Origin: Bryobacterales bacterium
Lineage (GTDB): Bacteria; Acidobacteriota; Terriglobia; Bryobacterales; Bryobacteraceae
NCBI GenBank assembly: GCA_016713735.1
Contig: JADJOP010000017.1
Location: 1 to 64,000 of the forward strand
DNA: 64,000 nt
Direction: 5' to 3'
In this document: positions 56,570 to 64,000 of the stretch, piece after piece
Numbering within the stretch: position 1 is the first letter of the stretch
Layout: the number at the start of each line of letters is the position of its first letter
The notes under the pieces: generated by a model
What the model saw: only the letters and a program-made list of their open reading frames with translations
What the model was told of the DNA's origin: nothing
Database searches by the model: none
Program-made: the position numbers and the translations under genes

Positions 56570-57016
56570 TTAGCTGAGCCTGGCGCGGACCTTGTCGCTG
56601 AGCGCCTTGCCATCGGCGCGTTTGCCGGTGAGTTTGGCTTGCGCGGCCTTCATGACGACGCCCATCTGCTTGGCGCTGGTGATGCCGGTTTCGGCAAGCG
56701 CGGCGGTGATGGCGGCTTCGATTTCCTCATCGGTGGCCATGGCCGGCATGTAGCCTTCGATGATGGCGATTTCGGCCTCTTCCTTGGCCGCCAGTTCTTC
56801 GCGCCCACCCTTGCGGAACATGTCGACGGATTCGCGGCGCTGCTTGAGCAGCATGTTCAGCAGTTGCTGCTCGGCCTGCTCATCGGCCTCCTTCATGTTG
56901 TCGGCCTTGTACTTCATGAGGCCGGTCTTGATGAAGCGGACAGCGCCCAAGCGCGTTTCATCCTTGGCCTTCATCGCCTCGACCATATCTTTTTGCACGC
57001 GTTCCATCAGGGACAT
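56570..57016 (-). CDS. GatB/YqeY-domain protein
   Basis: 148 residues, the typical YqeY protein: MSLMERVQKDMVEAMKAKDE, RFIKTGLMKYKADNMKEAD, RRESVDMFRKGGREELAAKE, IIEGYMPAMATDEEIEAAI, VMKAAQAKLTGKRADGKAL. The fold is shared with the tRNA-binding tail of GatB; the role is unclear, perhaps in tRNA-dependent amidation or tRNA binding. It converges with the response regulator, five bases apart. Confidence 0.95.
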   Translation of the reverse strand: MSLMERVQKDMVEAMKAKDETRLGAVRFIKTGLMKYKADNMKEADEQAEQQLLNMLLKQRRESVDMFRKGGREELAAKEEAEIAIIEGYMPAMATDEEIEAAITAALAETGITSAKQMGVVMKAAQAKLTGKRADGKALSDKVRARLS

Positions 57017-57261
57017 ACAGGACTAGCTTAGCGCGGGCGCTCACCGTGCGGCCTCCGCGGCGCTAACCGCGCGGCCTCCACGGCCCAGGCGCGAGCGGCG
57101 GCGTGCGGCTTCAGGCGGCGTCGAGATCGAGGCGGATGCGGCAGCCGAGGGCGGCGGCAAGAGCGGCGTGAGGCGGGAGTGGGTGGTGTAGGATGAAGAC
57201 ATCACGGGACTGACATTCCGCGCCATGCAGGAACGGCGGAAAATGTCCTTGTTGGAAGCCG

Positions 57262-57534
57262 ATGATGTCCACTGACACACTGCAGCACAAGGCCCACGAG
57301 CTGATTGGCCAACTGGACCGCGACAAGCTCGCTGCTGTTGTCCATTTGCTGGAAGTCATGGTAGAAGACAACGAAGAAGATGAGGTGATCAGCGCGGAAG
57401 AAGAGGCCGCCGTCTCCCGCTCCAAGGAGTGGTTCCAGCACAACGAGGGCATTCCCTTCGAGCAGGTCGTCGCCGATCTCGGCTTCACGATGGATCAGGT
57501 CCGCGCCAACACCCGCGAGGACCCGGCCGCTTAA
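57262..57534 (+). CDS. Putative antitoxin of a RelE/ParE-type pair
   Basis: 90 residues, acidic, starting MMSTDTLQHKAHELIGQLDR. The helical segment KLAAVVHLLEVMVEDNEEDE and a Glu-rich middle (VISAEEEAAVSRSKEWF) are followed by VVADLGFTMDQVRANTRED. This composition and the coupled toxin gene immediately downstream fit a type II antitoxin. A DNA-binding fold is not obvious. ATG at 57265 is an alternative start. Confidence 0.65.
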   Translation: MMSTDTLQHKAHELIGQLDRDKLAAVVHLLEVMVEDNEEDEVISAEEEAAVSRSKEWFQHNEGIPFEQVVADLGFTMDQVRANTREDPAA

Positions 57535-57777
57535 ACGGATCATCTTCTCCGAGGAAGCCAACGACGACATCCGCACCCTCCGCGGCACATCGCCATGAAC
57601 GTTCTCGCGGCGATCCACCGCTTGGCCGAGCACGGCTCGGGCAACGTGAAAGAGCTCAAGGGTAAGGCCGGCGAGAAGCGCCTGCGCGTCGGCGATCACC
57701 GCGTCCGCTACACCGAGGAATACACAGACACCCTGAACATCCACAGCGTCAAGAACCGCAAGGACGCCTACCGGTAG
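57530..57777 (+). CDS. Putative RelE/ParE-family toxin, one frameshift
   Basis: After one base repair near 57583 the frame reads KRIIFSEEANDDIRTLR then HIAMNVLAAIHRLAEHGSGN, VKELKGKAGEKRLRVGDHRV and RYTEEYTDTLNIHSVKNRKD, ending AYR. This is the RelE/ParE fold: strand, two helices, then LKG-xx-G-E-x-RLRVGD-x-RV and the final VKNRKDAYR strand. Such toxins cut ribosome-bound mRNA or poison gyrase. The frame overlaps the antitoxin end; no clean start codon is seen, so the true start may be lost to a base error. Confidence 0.65.
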
Positions 57778-57821
57778 GGCGGTTGGAGCGAATCACGTCC
57801 CGTTCCTTGCCGGTAAACCGT

Positions 57822-58274
57822 TCACTCCGCACGAAATCGTGCGCCCAAGCATACGAACAGGGCCAGTGCGGGTGCAAGTAACGTAAGGATGGTCCATCCG
57901 TGATAGGCCATGTACTCATAAGGCCAACTCGGCTCCGATACTTGGCGAAAAAGCCAGTAGGCAGTGCCGGCAGTTATCGGGTTGGCCACCCACACCGCCG
58001 AGCGCCAGTGCCGCAGGTCCATCCACCGCCGGAGCAGAATGCCGAGGGCGCAAAGAGCGCACGCCGTGCAGATTATCTGAGCAAGTACCGCTTGTAAATA
58101 TGCGCCTCGGGATGTAGCGTCCGATTCGAATCCCTCAGGTGGTCCGAAAACCGCACGAATGGACGGACCTCCAACGTAGGCGGCCAACACCAAGGCGGCA
58201 AGAACGGCGAGCGTTCCGGCTGCCCCTGCGCCCATTCGCTTCATGGTGACGCTCACTTTGCTTGCCGTCTTCAT
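57822..58274 (-). CDS. Small four-helix membrane protein, candidate immunity protein
   Basis: 150 residues from ATG at 58274, with GGAGGGAG before it. Four hydrophobic segments are visible: TLAVLAALVLAAYVGG, AVLAQIICTACALCALGILL, VWVANPITAGTAYWLFR, and WTILTLLAPALALFVCLGAR. No known family recognised. It lies 41 bases downstream of the end of the RHS metzincin tail on the same strand, the usual place of an immunity gene. The base composition (about 53 percent GC in the part counted) is clearly lower than the surroundings and suggests transfer. The immunity role is inferred from position only. Confidence 0.6.
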   Translation of the reverse strand: MKTASKVSVTMKRMGAGAAGTLAVLAALVLAAYVGGPSIRAVFGPPEGFESDATSRGAYLQAVLAQIICTACALCALGILLRRWMDLRHWRSAVWVANPITAGTAYWLFRQVSEPSWPYEYMAYHGWTILTLLAPALALFVCLGARFRAE

Positions 58275-58314
58275 TCCTCCCTCCTTTGCCAACAACTAGT
58301 CCTGGCAAGCTCCT

Positions 58315-58580
58315 TTAGTGCCCGGAATCGAACATGACGGCGCGGGAGGAGGGGGTTGGTGGCGATGGAGGATCTACCTCGCCTTCGCGGTTGTACCTAT
58401 TCTGCAATCTCTTGCGCATATCAGGACCGAATTCCAGCCCTGGGTTGAAAGTGTTCGGATCGATAACCGATCTGTCCATGATGGGATCATTACGCGCGTG
58501 ATCAGCGCGCACCTCGTGCGCGGCCTCGTGGACCGCCGCGTTCCCGATTCCTACTATCTGCAACCAAGGATCTCCCTCCG
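58315..58580 (-). pseudogene. C-terminal fragment of an RHS-linked metzincin-like protease toxin
   Basis: Remnant cut off by the insertion element. It reads EGDPWLQIVGIGNAAVHEAA, HEVRADHARNDPIMDRSV, then INPNTF-like IDPNTFNPGLEFGPDMRK, ending MFDSGH. HEAAHEVRADH fits the extended zinc site HExxHxxGxxH with Arg at the Gly position, and NDPIMD nearby resembles a metzincin Met-turn. The frame is continuous up to the IS end. The N-terminal half of this domain is the RHS fragment at 60155-60654, on the other side of the IS. No start codon of its own is expected. Confidence 0.65.
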
Positions 58581-58600
58581 TGCCAACATCATTGAGACAC
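58581..58600. repeat. Left terminal inverted repeat of the IS
   Basis: TGCCAACATCATTGAGACAC. Matches the complement of the right end at 16 of 20 positions, with GAGACAC identical. Confidence 0.7.
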
Positions 58601-58632
58601 TTCTTGGCCCATTAATTACTGAGCAGGGCAGA

Positions 58633-60152
58633 ATGGATCTCAGCGTGGATATGAGAAGAAGGCTGGTGCTCGCCCTGCGGCTTTGCCTGCCGCCGGGCGG
58701 AGTGAGACCGAGCGGAGCGAGGGCGAAGGGGGCAGAGGGCCAACGGCGCCGCCCGGTCGAGGTGCCGCGACCCGATCCTGAGGTGGTGGCCAAGCCCCGT
58801 CGCCGCGCCTTCACCGCCGAGTACAAGCGGCGCATCCTCAACAGGCCGATGCGGCCCGCTCTCCGGCACCATCGGGGCGCTGCTGCGGCGCGAGGGTTTG
58901 TATTCTCTCATCTGGTCACCTGGCGGCGCGGCGGGACGCCGGCATCCTGGAGGCGCTCACGCCCCAGAAGCGCGTCGAAATCAAGCGCCATCCGCTCGGG
59001 GATGAAACAGAAGCTCCGCCGCCAGAATGAACGGTTGACCGAGCAACTGCGCAAAGCCGAGATCATCATCGACGTTCAAAAAAGTGGCTGCCCTGTTGGG
59101 GCGTCCGATCCCCGCCGCTGGACCCGGAGGAGAACTCCTGATGCCGATGGTTTCGGAACTGGCCGTCAGCGTCGGCATCCGTCCGGCTTGCGAGGCATTG
59201 AGTGTTTCGCGGGCTTCCTTCTATCGTTGGCAGCAGCAGGCCGGAACCGTTGACCAAGCCAAGCCGCGCCCACGTCCATCGCGCGCCCTCACTGAGACGG
59301 AGCGGGAAAACGTTCTGGCTCGCCTTCACGATGAACGCTTCCAGGACCGCTCCCCTGCCGCCGTCTACGCAACCCTGCTCGATGAAGGCCACTATCACTG
59401 TTCGATCCGCACCATGTACCGGTTGCTGGAGCAGCGCGGGAATCGCGCGAGCGCCGCCAGCTCACCCACCCGCCCTATCAGAAGCCGGAACTGCTGGCCA
59501 CCGCGCCCAACCAACTCTGGAGCTGGGACATCACCAAACTGCTCGGCCCGGCCAAGTGGACCACTTCTATCTCTACGTCATCCTCGACGTCTTCAGCCGC
59601 TACGTCACCGGCTGGATGGTGGCCCGCGCGGAGTGCGGAGCTGGCCAAGCGCCTGATCGAGGACTCGTGCGCCAGGCAGAACATCAACCCGGCCAGCTCA
59701 CCGTCCATGCCGATCGCGGCTCGGCGATGACCTCAAGCCGGTCGCCTTTCTCATGGCCGATCTCGGCGTCACCAAAACGCACAGCCGCCCCCTACGTCTC
59801 CGACGACAACCCGTATTCGGAGAGCCAGTTCCGCACTTTGAGTACCGCCCGGAGTTTCCGGATCGCTCGGCTCGATCCAGGATGCCCGCGCCTTCTGCCT
59901 GCGCTTCTTCCCCTGGTATAACGACGAGCATCGCCATTCCGCTCTCGGCCTGATGACCCCGGCGATGGTCCACTACGATCAGGCCCCGCTGATCCGGCGC
60001 AGCGTCAGGCCGTCCTCGATGCCGCCTATCGGGCTCACCCTGAACGGTTCGTCCGCAGGCGCGCGCGCTAACAGGAGGTCTGGATCAACAAACCGCCGGA
60101 CCCAGAGGAAAAAGTCAGTAAACTCCCTAGCCTGGTGTCTCAAAGTCGTTGA
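58633..60152 (+). CDS. IS3-family transposase (HTH plus DDE), frameshifted
   Basis: Helix-turn-helix part RRRAFTAEYKRRIL and a leucine-zipper-like KLRRQNERLTEQLRKAEIII. Then an OrfB-like region (PACEALSVSRASFYRWQQQA, SIRTMYRLLEQRGN) and the DDE integrase core: W-x-D-I-T-K with YLYVILDVFSRYVTGW (first Asp), VHADRGSAMTSK (second Asp), and DDNPYSESQFRTLKY (Glu). The C-terminus VWINKPPDPEEKVSKLPSLV ends at TGA 60150-60152 inside the right repeat. Frames change at many points (near 58850, 58960, 59090, 59450, 59560, 59630, 59730, 59790, 59850 and 60060). The start is uncertain; 58633 is the first plausible ATG. Confidence 0.8.
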
Positions 60153-60154
60153 CA
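60135..60154. repeat. Right terminal inverted repeat of the IS
   Basis: GTGTCTCAAAGTCGTTGACA, the near-complement of the left end at 58581-58600. It contains the transposase stop codon. Confidence 0.7.
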
Positions 60155-60654
60155 CGCGCCGCTTTGGTCCTCGAAGTTACGAGAGAAGTGTTGACAGCAG
60201 CTTGCCCACCCCAATTGCGTCCTCCATCATTGGGCTTGAGCTCCGGATCGCCGGCCCTGCTCGGCCGTAGTTCAACGACCACAGAATGCCCGGATGGCAG
60301 TAGCTGCGCAGCAAATGAGTTCGGGCTGCCCGACTTCAGTTCGTAAGTCACGTTCTTCAGACCAGCATTTCTCAACTTCTGCGTCATGAACTTGGCAGTG
60401 CCCGATGCTACGTTGCCCGGCAGAGTTCCCGGGGAGATTACGAGCTTTAGCTCCCGCCCGTCTGGATCGATGTGCTTCAGTGGGTGATTGCGGACATAGG
60501 AGTAGACATTCCATTGCTGTGGGTCACTAATCCGAGCTTTCGTCATAAACGTGGGGTCTGGGCTGGTGAACCGCCCATGCACCCCCGAGAAGTACCGCGC
60601 CCCAAAATAATCCAACCCCGTCTCAGAGTCTCTTTCCTTGCCGGTGAAGAACAA
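60155..60654 (-). pseudogene. Orphan RHS tip with N-terminal half of a metzincin-like toxin, cut by the IS
   Basis: Begins with the end of an RHS core: FFTGKERDSETGLDYFGARY, FSGVHGRFTSPDPTFMTKAR, WNVYSYVRNHPLKHIDPDGR, the standard signature before a variable toxin. The variable tail reads ELKLVISPGTLPGNVASGTA through GGRNWGGQAAVNTSLVTSRT, ending KAAR where the IS begins; the rest of the apparent frame (VNDFETPG) is IS sequence. The zinc-binding half is at 58315-58580. It starts 9 bases after the stop of the YD/TIGR03437 gene with no long RHS body of its own, like the orphan rhs-CT cassettes found downstream of full-length rhs genes. Confidence 0.75.
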
Positions 60655-60660
60655 ATCCCC

Positions 60661-61562
60661 TTACCTCACCACGACCGTCACGTATTTGCCGCCTGGCCAT
60701 CAACAGTGAGAACCAAGCTCACCTCCCCACGTCCCGCCAGCGCCGCCGGCAGGGGCCCGATGTTCACCTGGTCGAGGCCCGCGAACTGGCCTTGGGCGAC
60801 CGCGCCAAGCACGGGCACGGTCTCGCCGCCAATCGTTGCCGTGACGGATTGCTGGAAGCCGCGGATGCCGGTTCCGAACAAAAGCAGGTAAACCTGTTCT
60901 CCGGCGCGGAGGGCGATGGAGGCCGGTTGCAGCGTGTTCGGGTCAAAGACGAGGGCCTGCGATTGCGCTCCGGTGGCATCGACCGTCAGTGCGAAGGCGC
61001 TGGCGACGCCCGTGCCTTGCAGGTTGGCCGTGTAGAGGCCGGGACTGGTGCGGGCGATGTCGGCGGTGCCGTTCACGGTCGTGCCCGCGCCCGTTGTGAC
61101 GACGATGCGCGCCGGGCCGAGGGCAACCGTGGTGGGCACGAGGTAGTTGATCTGCGTGGGCGCAACGGCGAAGAGCGGCGCGGCATGAGTGACGCCGGCC
61201 GCGTCAATGATGTTCACGCTCGTGCCGAGCAGCGTCGTGGGCAGCGTGGCCTGCGTGTTGGCGGCGAGCCCGGTGGCCAGGTTCTGCCCAAAGCCGGAAG
61301 CGATGAGGCCCGGCGCCAGCGGACGCGACGCGGCAAAGCTCGCAGAAGAGACGCTGACGAACCCGGGTGCAACGGCGCCGGATTGGAAGGCGCGGCGCGT
61401 GAGGTCGCCCGCGGTGTTGTAGGTGTAGGCGATGGAGCGGTTGTTGCCATACTCGGCGCGCGTCAGGCGGCCGGCTGCGTCGTAGCGGTAGCGGATCTCC
61501 TGAGCGGCGGCGGGAGCCAGCAGTGCGGCGGCGGTGAGGATGAGGTGCAGTGTCGTGCGCAT
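60661..61562 (-). CDS. YD-repeat plus TIGR03437-type fusion protein, one frameshift near the end
   Basis: About 300 residues: signal peptide (LHLILTAAALLAPAAAQ), two YD/RHS repeat units (IRYRYDAAGRLTRAEYGNNR; SIAYTYNTAGDLTRR), then a complete TIGR03437-type domain (SSASFAASRPLAPGLIASGF, FAVAPTQINYLVPTTVALGP, GEQVYLLLFGTGIRGFQQ, GLDQVNIGPLPAALAG). One missing base near 60685 would restore VDGQAANTVTVVVR and a TAA at 60661, the family's normal ending. It sits 15 bases downstream of the large RHS gene and directly before the orphan RHS tip, so it belongs to the RHS locus. Confidence 0.78.
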
Positions 61563-61576
61563 GGTGGTCTCCTCAG

Positions 61577-64000
61577 TTAGCGGATCGCGGGAACGGCGTC
61601 GATGGGCAGGAAGGCGGCGAAGCCTTCCCAGACGGCGGACTCAGGGTCGCCTGGCAACGGTGGCGGATAGGGCGCCGAAAGTTGCGCCGTGGGAGTGGCC
61701 ACGTCGAGCGCGGCCGGCGGCAGTGGGGCCAGGCGGCGGAGTTCGCTGGTGATGCCGGCTTCCGTGGCCAGCCAGCGGCGGGCGCGGGCGGCGGTGATCT
61801 CCTCGGGGTCGATGGGCCGCGGGCCGCGCAGGAACGGATGCGGTGTGAGCGCCAGCGGCAGCACAGGTTGCAGAGCGGCGGCTCCGATTTCCAGCGGCGA
61901 GAGCGCAAAGGCGGCCAGCGGCGTGAGCACACTCACGGCGACAACAGGCTGCGCGGGCGGCTGCACCTGTACGGATTCAAACAGGCGCGCCGTGATCTGC
62001 TCGCGCGGCACGATGGGCTGCGTCGGCACGAGCGAGGGCGAAAGGCCGGTCGGGTCGGAGAGGCCGAGCGGATTCGATGAGGCGTAGTTGTACGGATTGG
62101 CGCGCGCGGCGGCGGTTTGCGGCAGCCAGTCCGGCGAAAGGAAGCGCGACGAGGTGGCATCGTAGAAGCGGGCGCGCATGGCGTAGAGGCCGACGCTGGT
62201 GAGGTCGATCACTCCTTCGGCGGCGCGGAAGGTGAATGGGTTGTTCGTGCCGCCGGAGCGCGAAACGGTTTCGCCATAGGGCGTCACGACGTAGGTCTCG
62301 ACTATCGCGCCAAGCTGATTGGTGAGCGCCATGGCGTTGCCTGACTCGTCGAGGTGGCCGTAGAGCACCGCGCCCTGCGCGTCGATCGAATAGAGCCATT
62401 CGCCGGCCGGCGTGAAGATGTGATAGTTCAGGTCATTCACACCGTTGCGTTCGATGGCGGGCGAGGGCAGCGCGGTGGCATAGTTCCAAACCCACTGCCG
62501 CGCGGCCCCGACGATGTTGCCGAACGCATCGTAGTCGAAGCGCAGGGTGGTGGCGCCGCTGACGGCTTCGCGCAAGCGTGAGGCGGCGTCCCAGCGGAAG
62601 GTGCGCAGGCCGTCGGTGGTCATGCGTCCGGCCGGGTCGTAGCGGGAAAGCGCAACCTGGCGGGCGGCGTTGGAGGTGAGCTCCTGCGTACCGTCGACGA
62701 GCGTGGGGTTCACGGCGGGCGAACGCGTGGACGACGTCAGGCGGCCGGCGGCATCGCGCGCAAGCGTAAGGCTGAGGTTCACGCCCGTGCCGCCGGTGTG
62801 CACGAGGCGCGTCATGCGTCCGGCGGCGTCGTAGGTGTATTCGGTGTTCACGCCGTTGGGGCGATTGATGCGCAGCAGGCGGCGCGCCGAGTCGTAGGCA
62901 AACGTGGTGGCGCCGCCGAGCCAGTCAGTCATCCGGATGAGCAAGCCGCGCTCGTTGTAGGCGTAGCGGATCACGCGGTCCTGCGTGTAGGCGATAGCGG
63001 TGATGCGGCCCGCGTCGTCGCGTGTGATGTTGATGCCGTTCGACGAGGCCAGCCGTCCGGCCGGATCGTAGGTGAAGATGAAGTTGGTGCCGGCAACGGG
63101 CAGGCCGCGGGCTTCGCGCTGGATCTCGATATCGGCGCCGTCGGAGAACTGTAGCCGCGTCAGGTCGCCTGCAGGGTCGTAGGTGAAGTTGCCGGACGAG
63201 CCGTCGGCGTGGGTGAACGAGAGCAGCCGGCGGCGCGCGCCCCAGTTGAACGTCGTGCGCTGGTTCAGCGGATTGACGGCCGCCGAGATGAGGCCTGAGC
63301 CGTTGCGCTCCCATTTCCAGTTGGATTGCAGCGGATCAGTGAGCGTGGCCAGTTGCGCATCGTTGTCGTAGGCAAGCGTCACGGCATCGCCCGTGGGCAA
63401 CGTCTCTTTCTGCAGCAGCGCGCCGCGCAGCCAGCCATACTGCGTGCGCTCGTCGAGCGGATTGCGCACCGCGGCCAGCCGGCCTGATGCGTCGTACTCA
63501 ATCCGCCAGGTGGCCCCACCCGGTTCGGCGATCGCCGTCACGCGGCCGCGCGCATCGCGCGTAAAGTTGAGCGCCTGGTTGTTGCCGTTGGTGATGGAGC
63601 GCACAGCGCCATTCGTGTACGCCAGCGTGAGCAAGGCGCCGGCCGAGTCGCCGATGCCGAGCAGCCGGCCCGCTTTGTCGTAGCGGTAGCGGGTGATGAC
63701 GCTGGTGGGGTCGGTGATGGACTCCAGGCGGCCCACGGGGTCGTAGGTGTAGCGCCAGGCCTTGCCGCCCGGCTCGGTGTGAACGAGCAGCCGGTTGTTG
63801 GCGTCGTAGGAGTACAGGCGGCGCTGGCCAGCGGTGTCGATCCACGAGATGAGGCGGTTGTTGCGGTCGTATTCAAGCGTGTGGCGGCGGTTGCGTTCGT
63901 CGGTGACGCCGATGATGCGGTCGCGCGAATCGTAGGAGAAGCTGCGCGCGGTGCCGTCGGGCCAGACGATGCGCGTGCGGCGCCTGGTGGAGTCGTACTC
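61577..64000 (-). CDS. RHS-repeat protein, 5' end outside the window
   Basis: Open from the window edge through 807 codons to TAA at 61577. Many YD repeats in tandem (YDSRDRIIGVTDERNRRHTL, YDKAGRLLGIGDSAGALLTL, YDAAGRMTRLVHTGGTG), then the RHS core at about 62000-62200: GLYAMRARFYDATSSRFLSP, DWLPQTAAARANPYNYASSN, PLGLSDPTGL. The C-terminal tail of about 150 residues is Pro/Ala/Leu-rich (FALSPLEIGAAALQPVLPLA) and shows no toxin motif. RHS proteins form shells that encapsulate a C-terminal effector. No secretion gene (T6SS or other) is seen nearby. The frame is intact, unlike most of the locus. Confidence 0.93.
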   Translation of the reverse strand, partial: EYDSTRRRTRIVWPDGTARSFSYDSRDRIIGVTDERNRRHTLEYDRNNRLISWIDTAGQRRLYSYDANNRLLVHTEPGGKAWRYTYDPVGRLESITDPTSVITRYRYDKAGRLLGIGDSAGALLTLAYTNGAVRSITNGNNQALNFTRDARGRVTAIAEPGGATWRIEYDASGRLAAVRNPLDERTQYGWLRGALLQKETLPTGDAVTLAYDNDAQLATLTDPLQSNWKWERNGSGLISAAVNPLNQRTTFNWGARRRLLSFTHADGSSGNFTYDPAGDLTRLQFSDGADIEIQREARGLPVAGTNFIFTYDPAGRLASSNGINITRDDAGRITAIAYTQDRVIRYAYNERGLLIRMTDWLGGATTFAYDSARRLLRINRPNGVNTEYTYDAAGRMTRLVHTGGTGVNLSLTLARDAAGRLTSSTRSPAVNPTLVDGTQELTSNAARQVALSRYDPAGRMTTDGLRTFRWDAASRLREAVSGATTLRFDYDAFGNIVGAARQWVWNYATALPSPAIERNGVNDLNYHIFTPAGEWLYSIDAQGAVLYGHLDESGNAMALTNQLGAIVETYVVTPYGETVSRSGGTNNPFTFRAAEGVIDLTSVGLYAMRARFYDATSSRFLSPDWLPQTAAARANPYNYASSNPLGLSDPTGLSPSLVPTQPIVPREQITARLFESVQVQPPAQPVVAVSVLTPLAAFALSPLEIGAAALQPVLPLALTPHPFLRGPRPIDPEEITAARARRWLATEAGITSELRRLAPLPPAALDVATPTAQLSAPYPPPLPGDPESAVWEGFAAFLPIDAVPAIR

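Larger units (their letters stand above)
58581..60154 (+). mobile_element. IS3-type insertion sequence, about 1.57 kb
   Basis: Bounded by imperfect 20-base terminal inverted repeats starting TG (58581-58600 and 60135-60154; 16 of 20 matching). It carries a transposase gene on the plus strand whose stop codon lies inside the right repeat. It interrupts an RHS gene in the opposite orientation. No clean target duplication is seen; the flanks share only CG. The transposase frame changes several times, so the element is either decayed or affected by the same base errors as the neighbourhood. Confidence 0.8.

Noticed and set aside
57041..57261. A gene on the minus strand upstream of yqeY, expected to be rpsU
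   Set aside because: The frame present is short, has no ribosomal protein S21 character and no start; the stretch appears non-coding.
58318..59253. A 311-residue plus-strand reading as one gene
   Set aside because: Its first third is the reverse complement of the RHS tail and has no family character; only the part after about 58633 belongs to the transposase.

Overview
The window is high-GC bacterial DNA that most likely comes from an acidobacterium of the Solibacter/Bryobacter group. The reasons are: four exported proteins whose C-terminal domain looks like the family named for Solibacter (TIGR03437); two large TonB-receptor-like proteins with a carboxypeptidase-type N-terminal domain; many small exported proteins; an RHS locus; and a DUF2911 protein. 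No rRNA, tRNA or CRISPR array was seen. A large share of the genes carry single-base frameshifts, including the essential gene glyS, and several sit at runs of G or C. The simplest reading is indel error in a long-read assembly, so most broken genes here are annotated as one gene with a frameshift and not as pseudogenes.

Layout. 1-10.8 kb (minus strand): the end of a Ser/Thr kinase, an RND efflux pair (adaptor plus permease), a TonB-type receptor, a small exported protein and an M20 peptidase. 10.9-20.2 kb (plus): housekeeping genes recO, glyQ, glyS, ppdK and uvrA. 20.2-24.3 kb: a TPR protein with two small exported proteins, then on the minus strand a two-gene redox unit. That unit is a thioredoxin/PDZ protein with an in-frame TGA in a CxxU context, followed by a DsbD-N-like protein. 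24.4-34.9 kb: a second TonB-type receptor, mutY, three secreted TIGR03437-type proteins, a VirB10-like exported protein and a membrane protein ending in a degenerate GGDEF domain.

34.9-43.9 kb: an SDR enzyme, a DinB-like protein, an unknown membrane protein, the classic phoH-ybeY-corC-era operon (plus a BON-domain gene) with a recognisable promoter, and the metX-metW methionine pair. 44-49.5 kb (minus): DUF2911, a phosphodiesterase/pyrophosphatase-like protein, thiC and an unknown exported protein. 49.6-57 kb: a PadR regulator coupled to a Wzz-like membrane protein, a family 2 glycosyltransferase, a M24 peptidase, a CHASE2 histidine kinase with its sigma-54 response regulator, and a YqeY protein.

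57.2-64 kb is an accessory region: a RelE/ParE-type toxin-antitoxin pair and an RHS locus read right to left. The locus holds a large RHS protein running off the window, a YD-repeat/TIGR03437 fusion, and an orphan RHS tip with a metzincin-like protease tail. An IS3-type element has split the tail from the tip. A small membrane protein directly downstream is a candidate immunity protein.

The two most interesting items are the candidate selenoprotein with a SECIS-like hairpin (23.1-24.3 kb) and the IS-split RHS metzincin module (57.8-60.7 kb).
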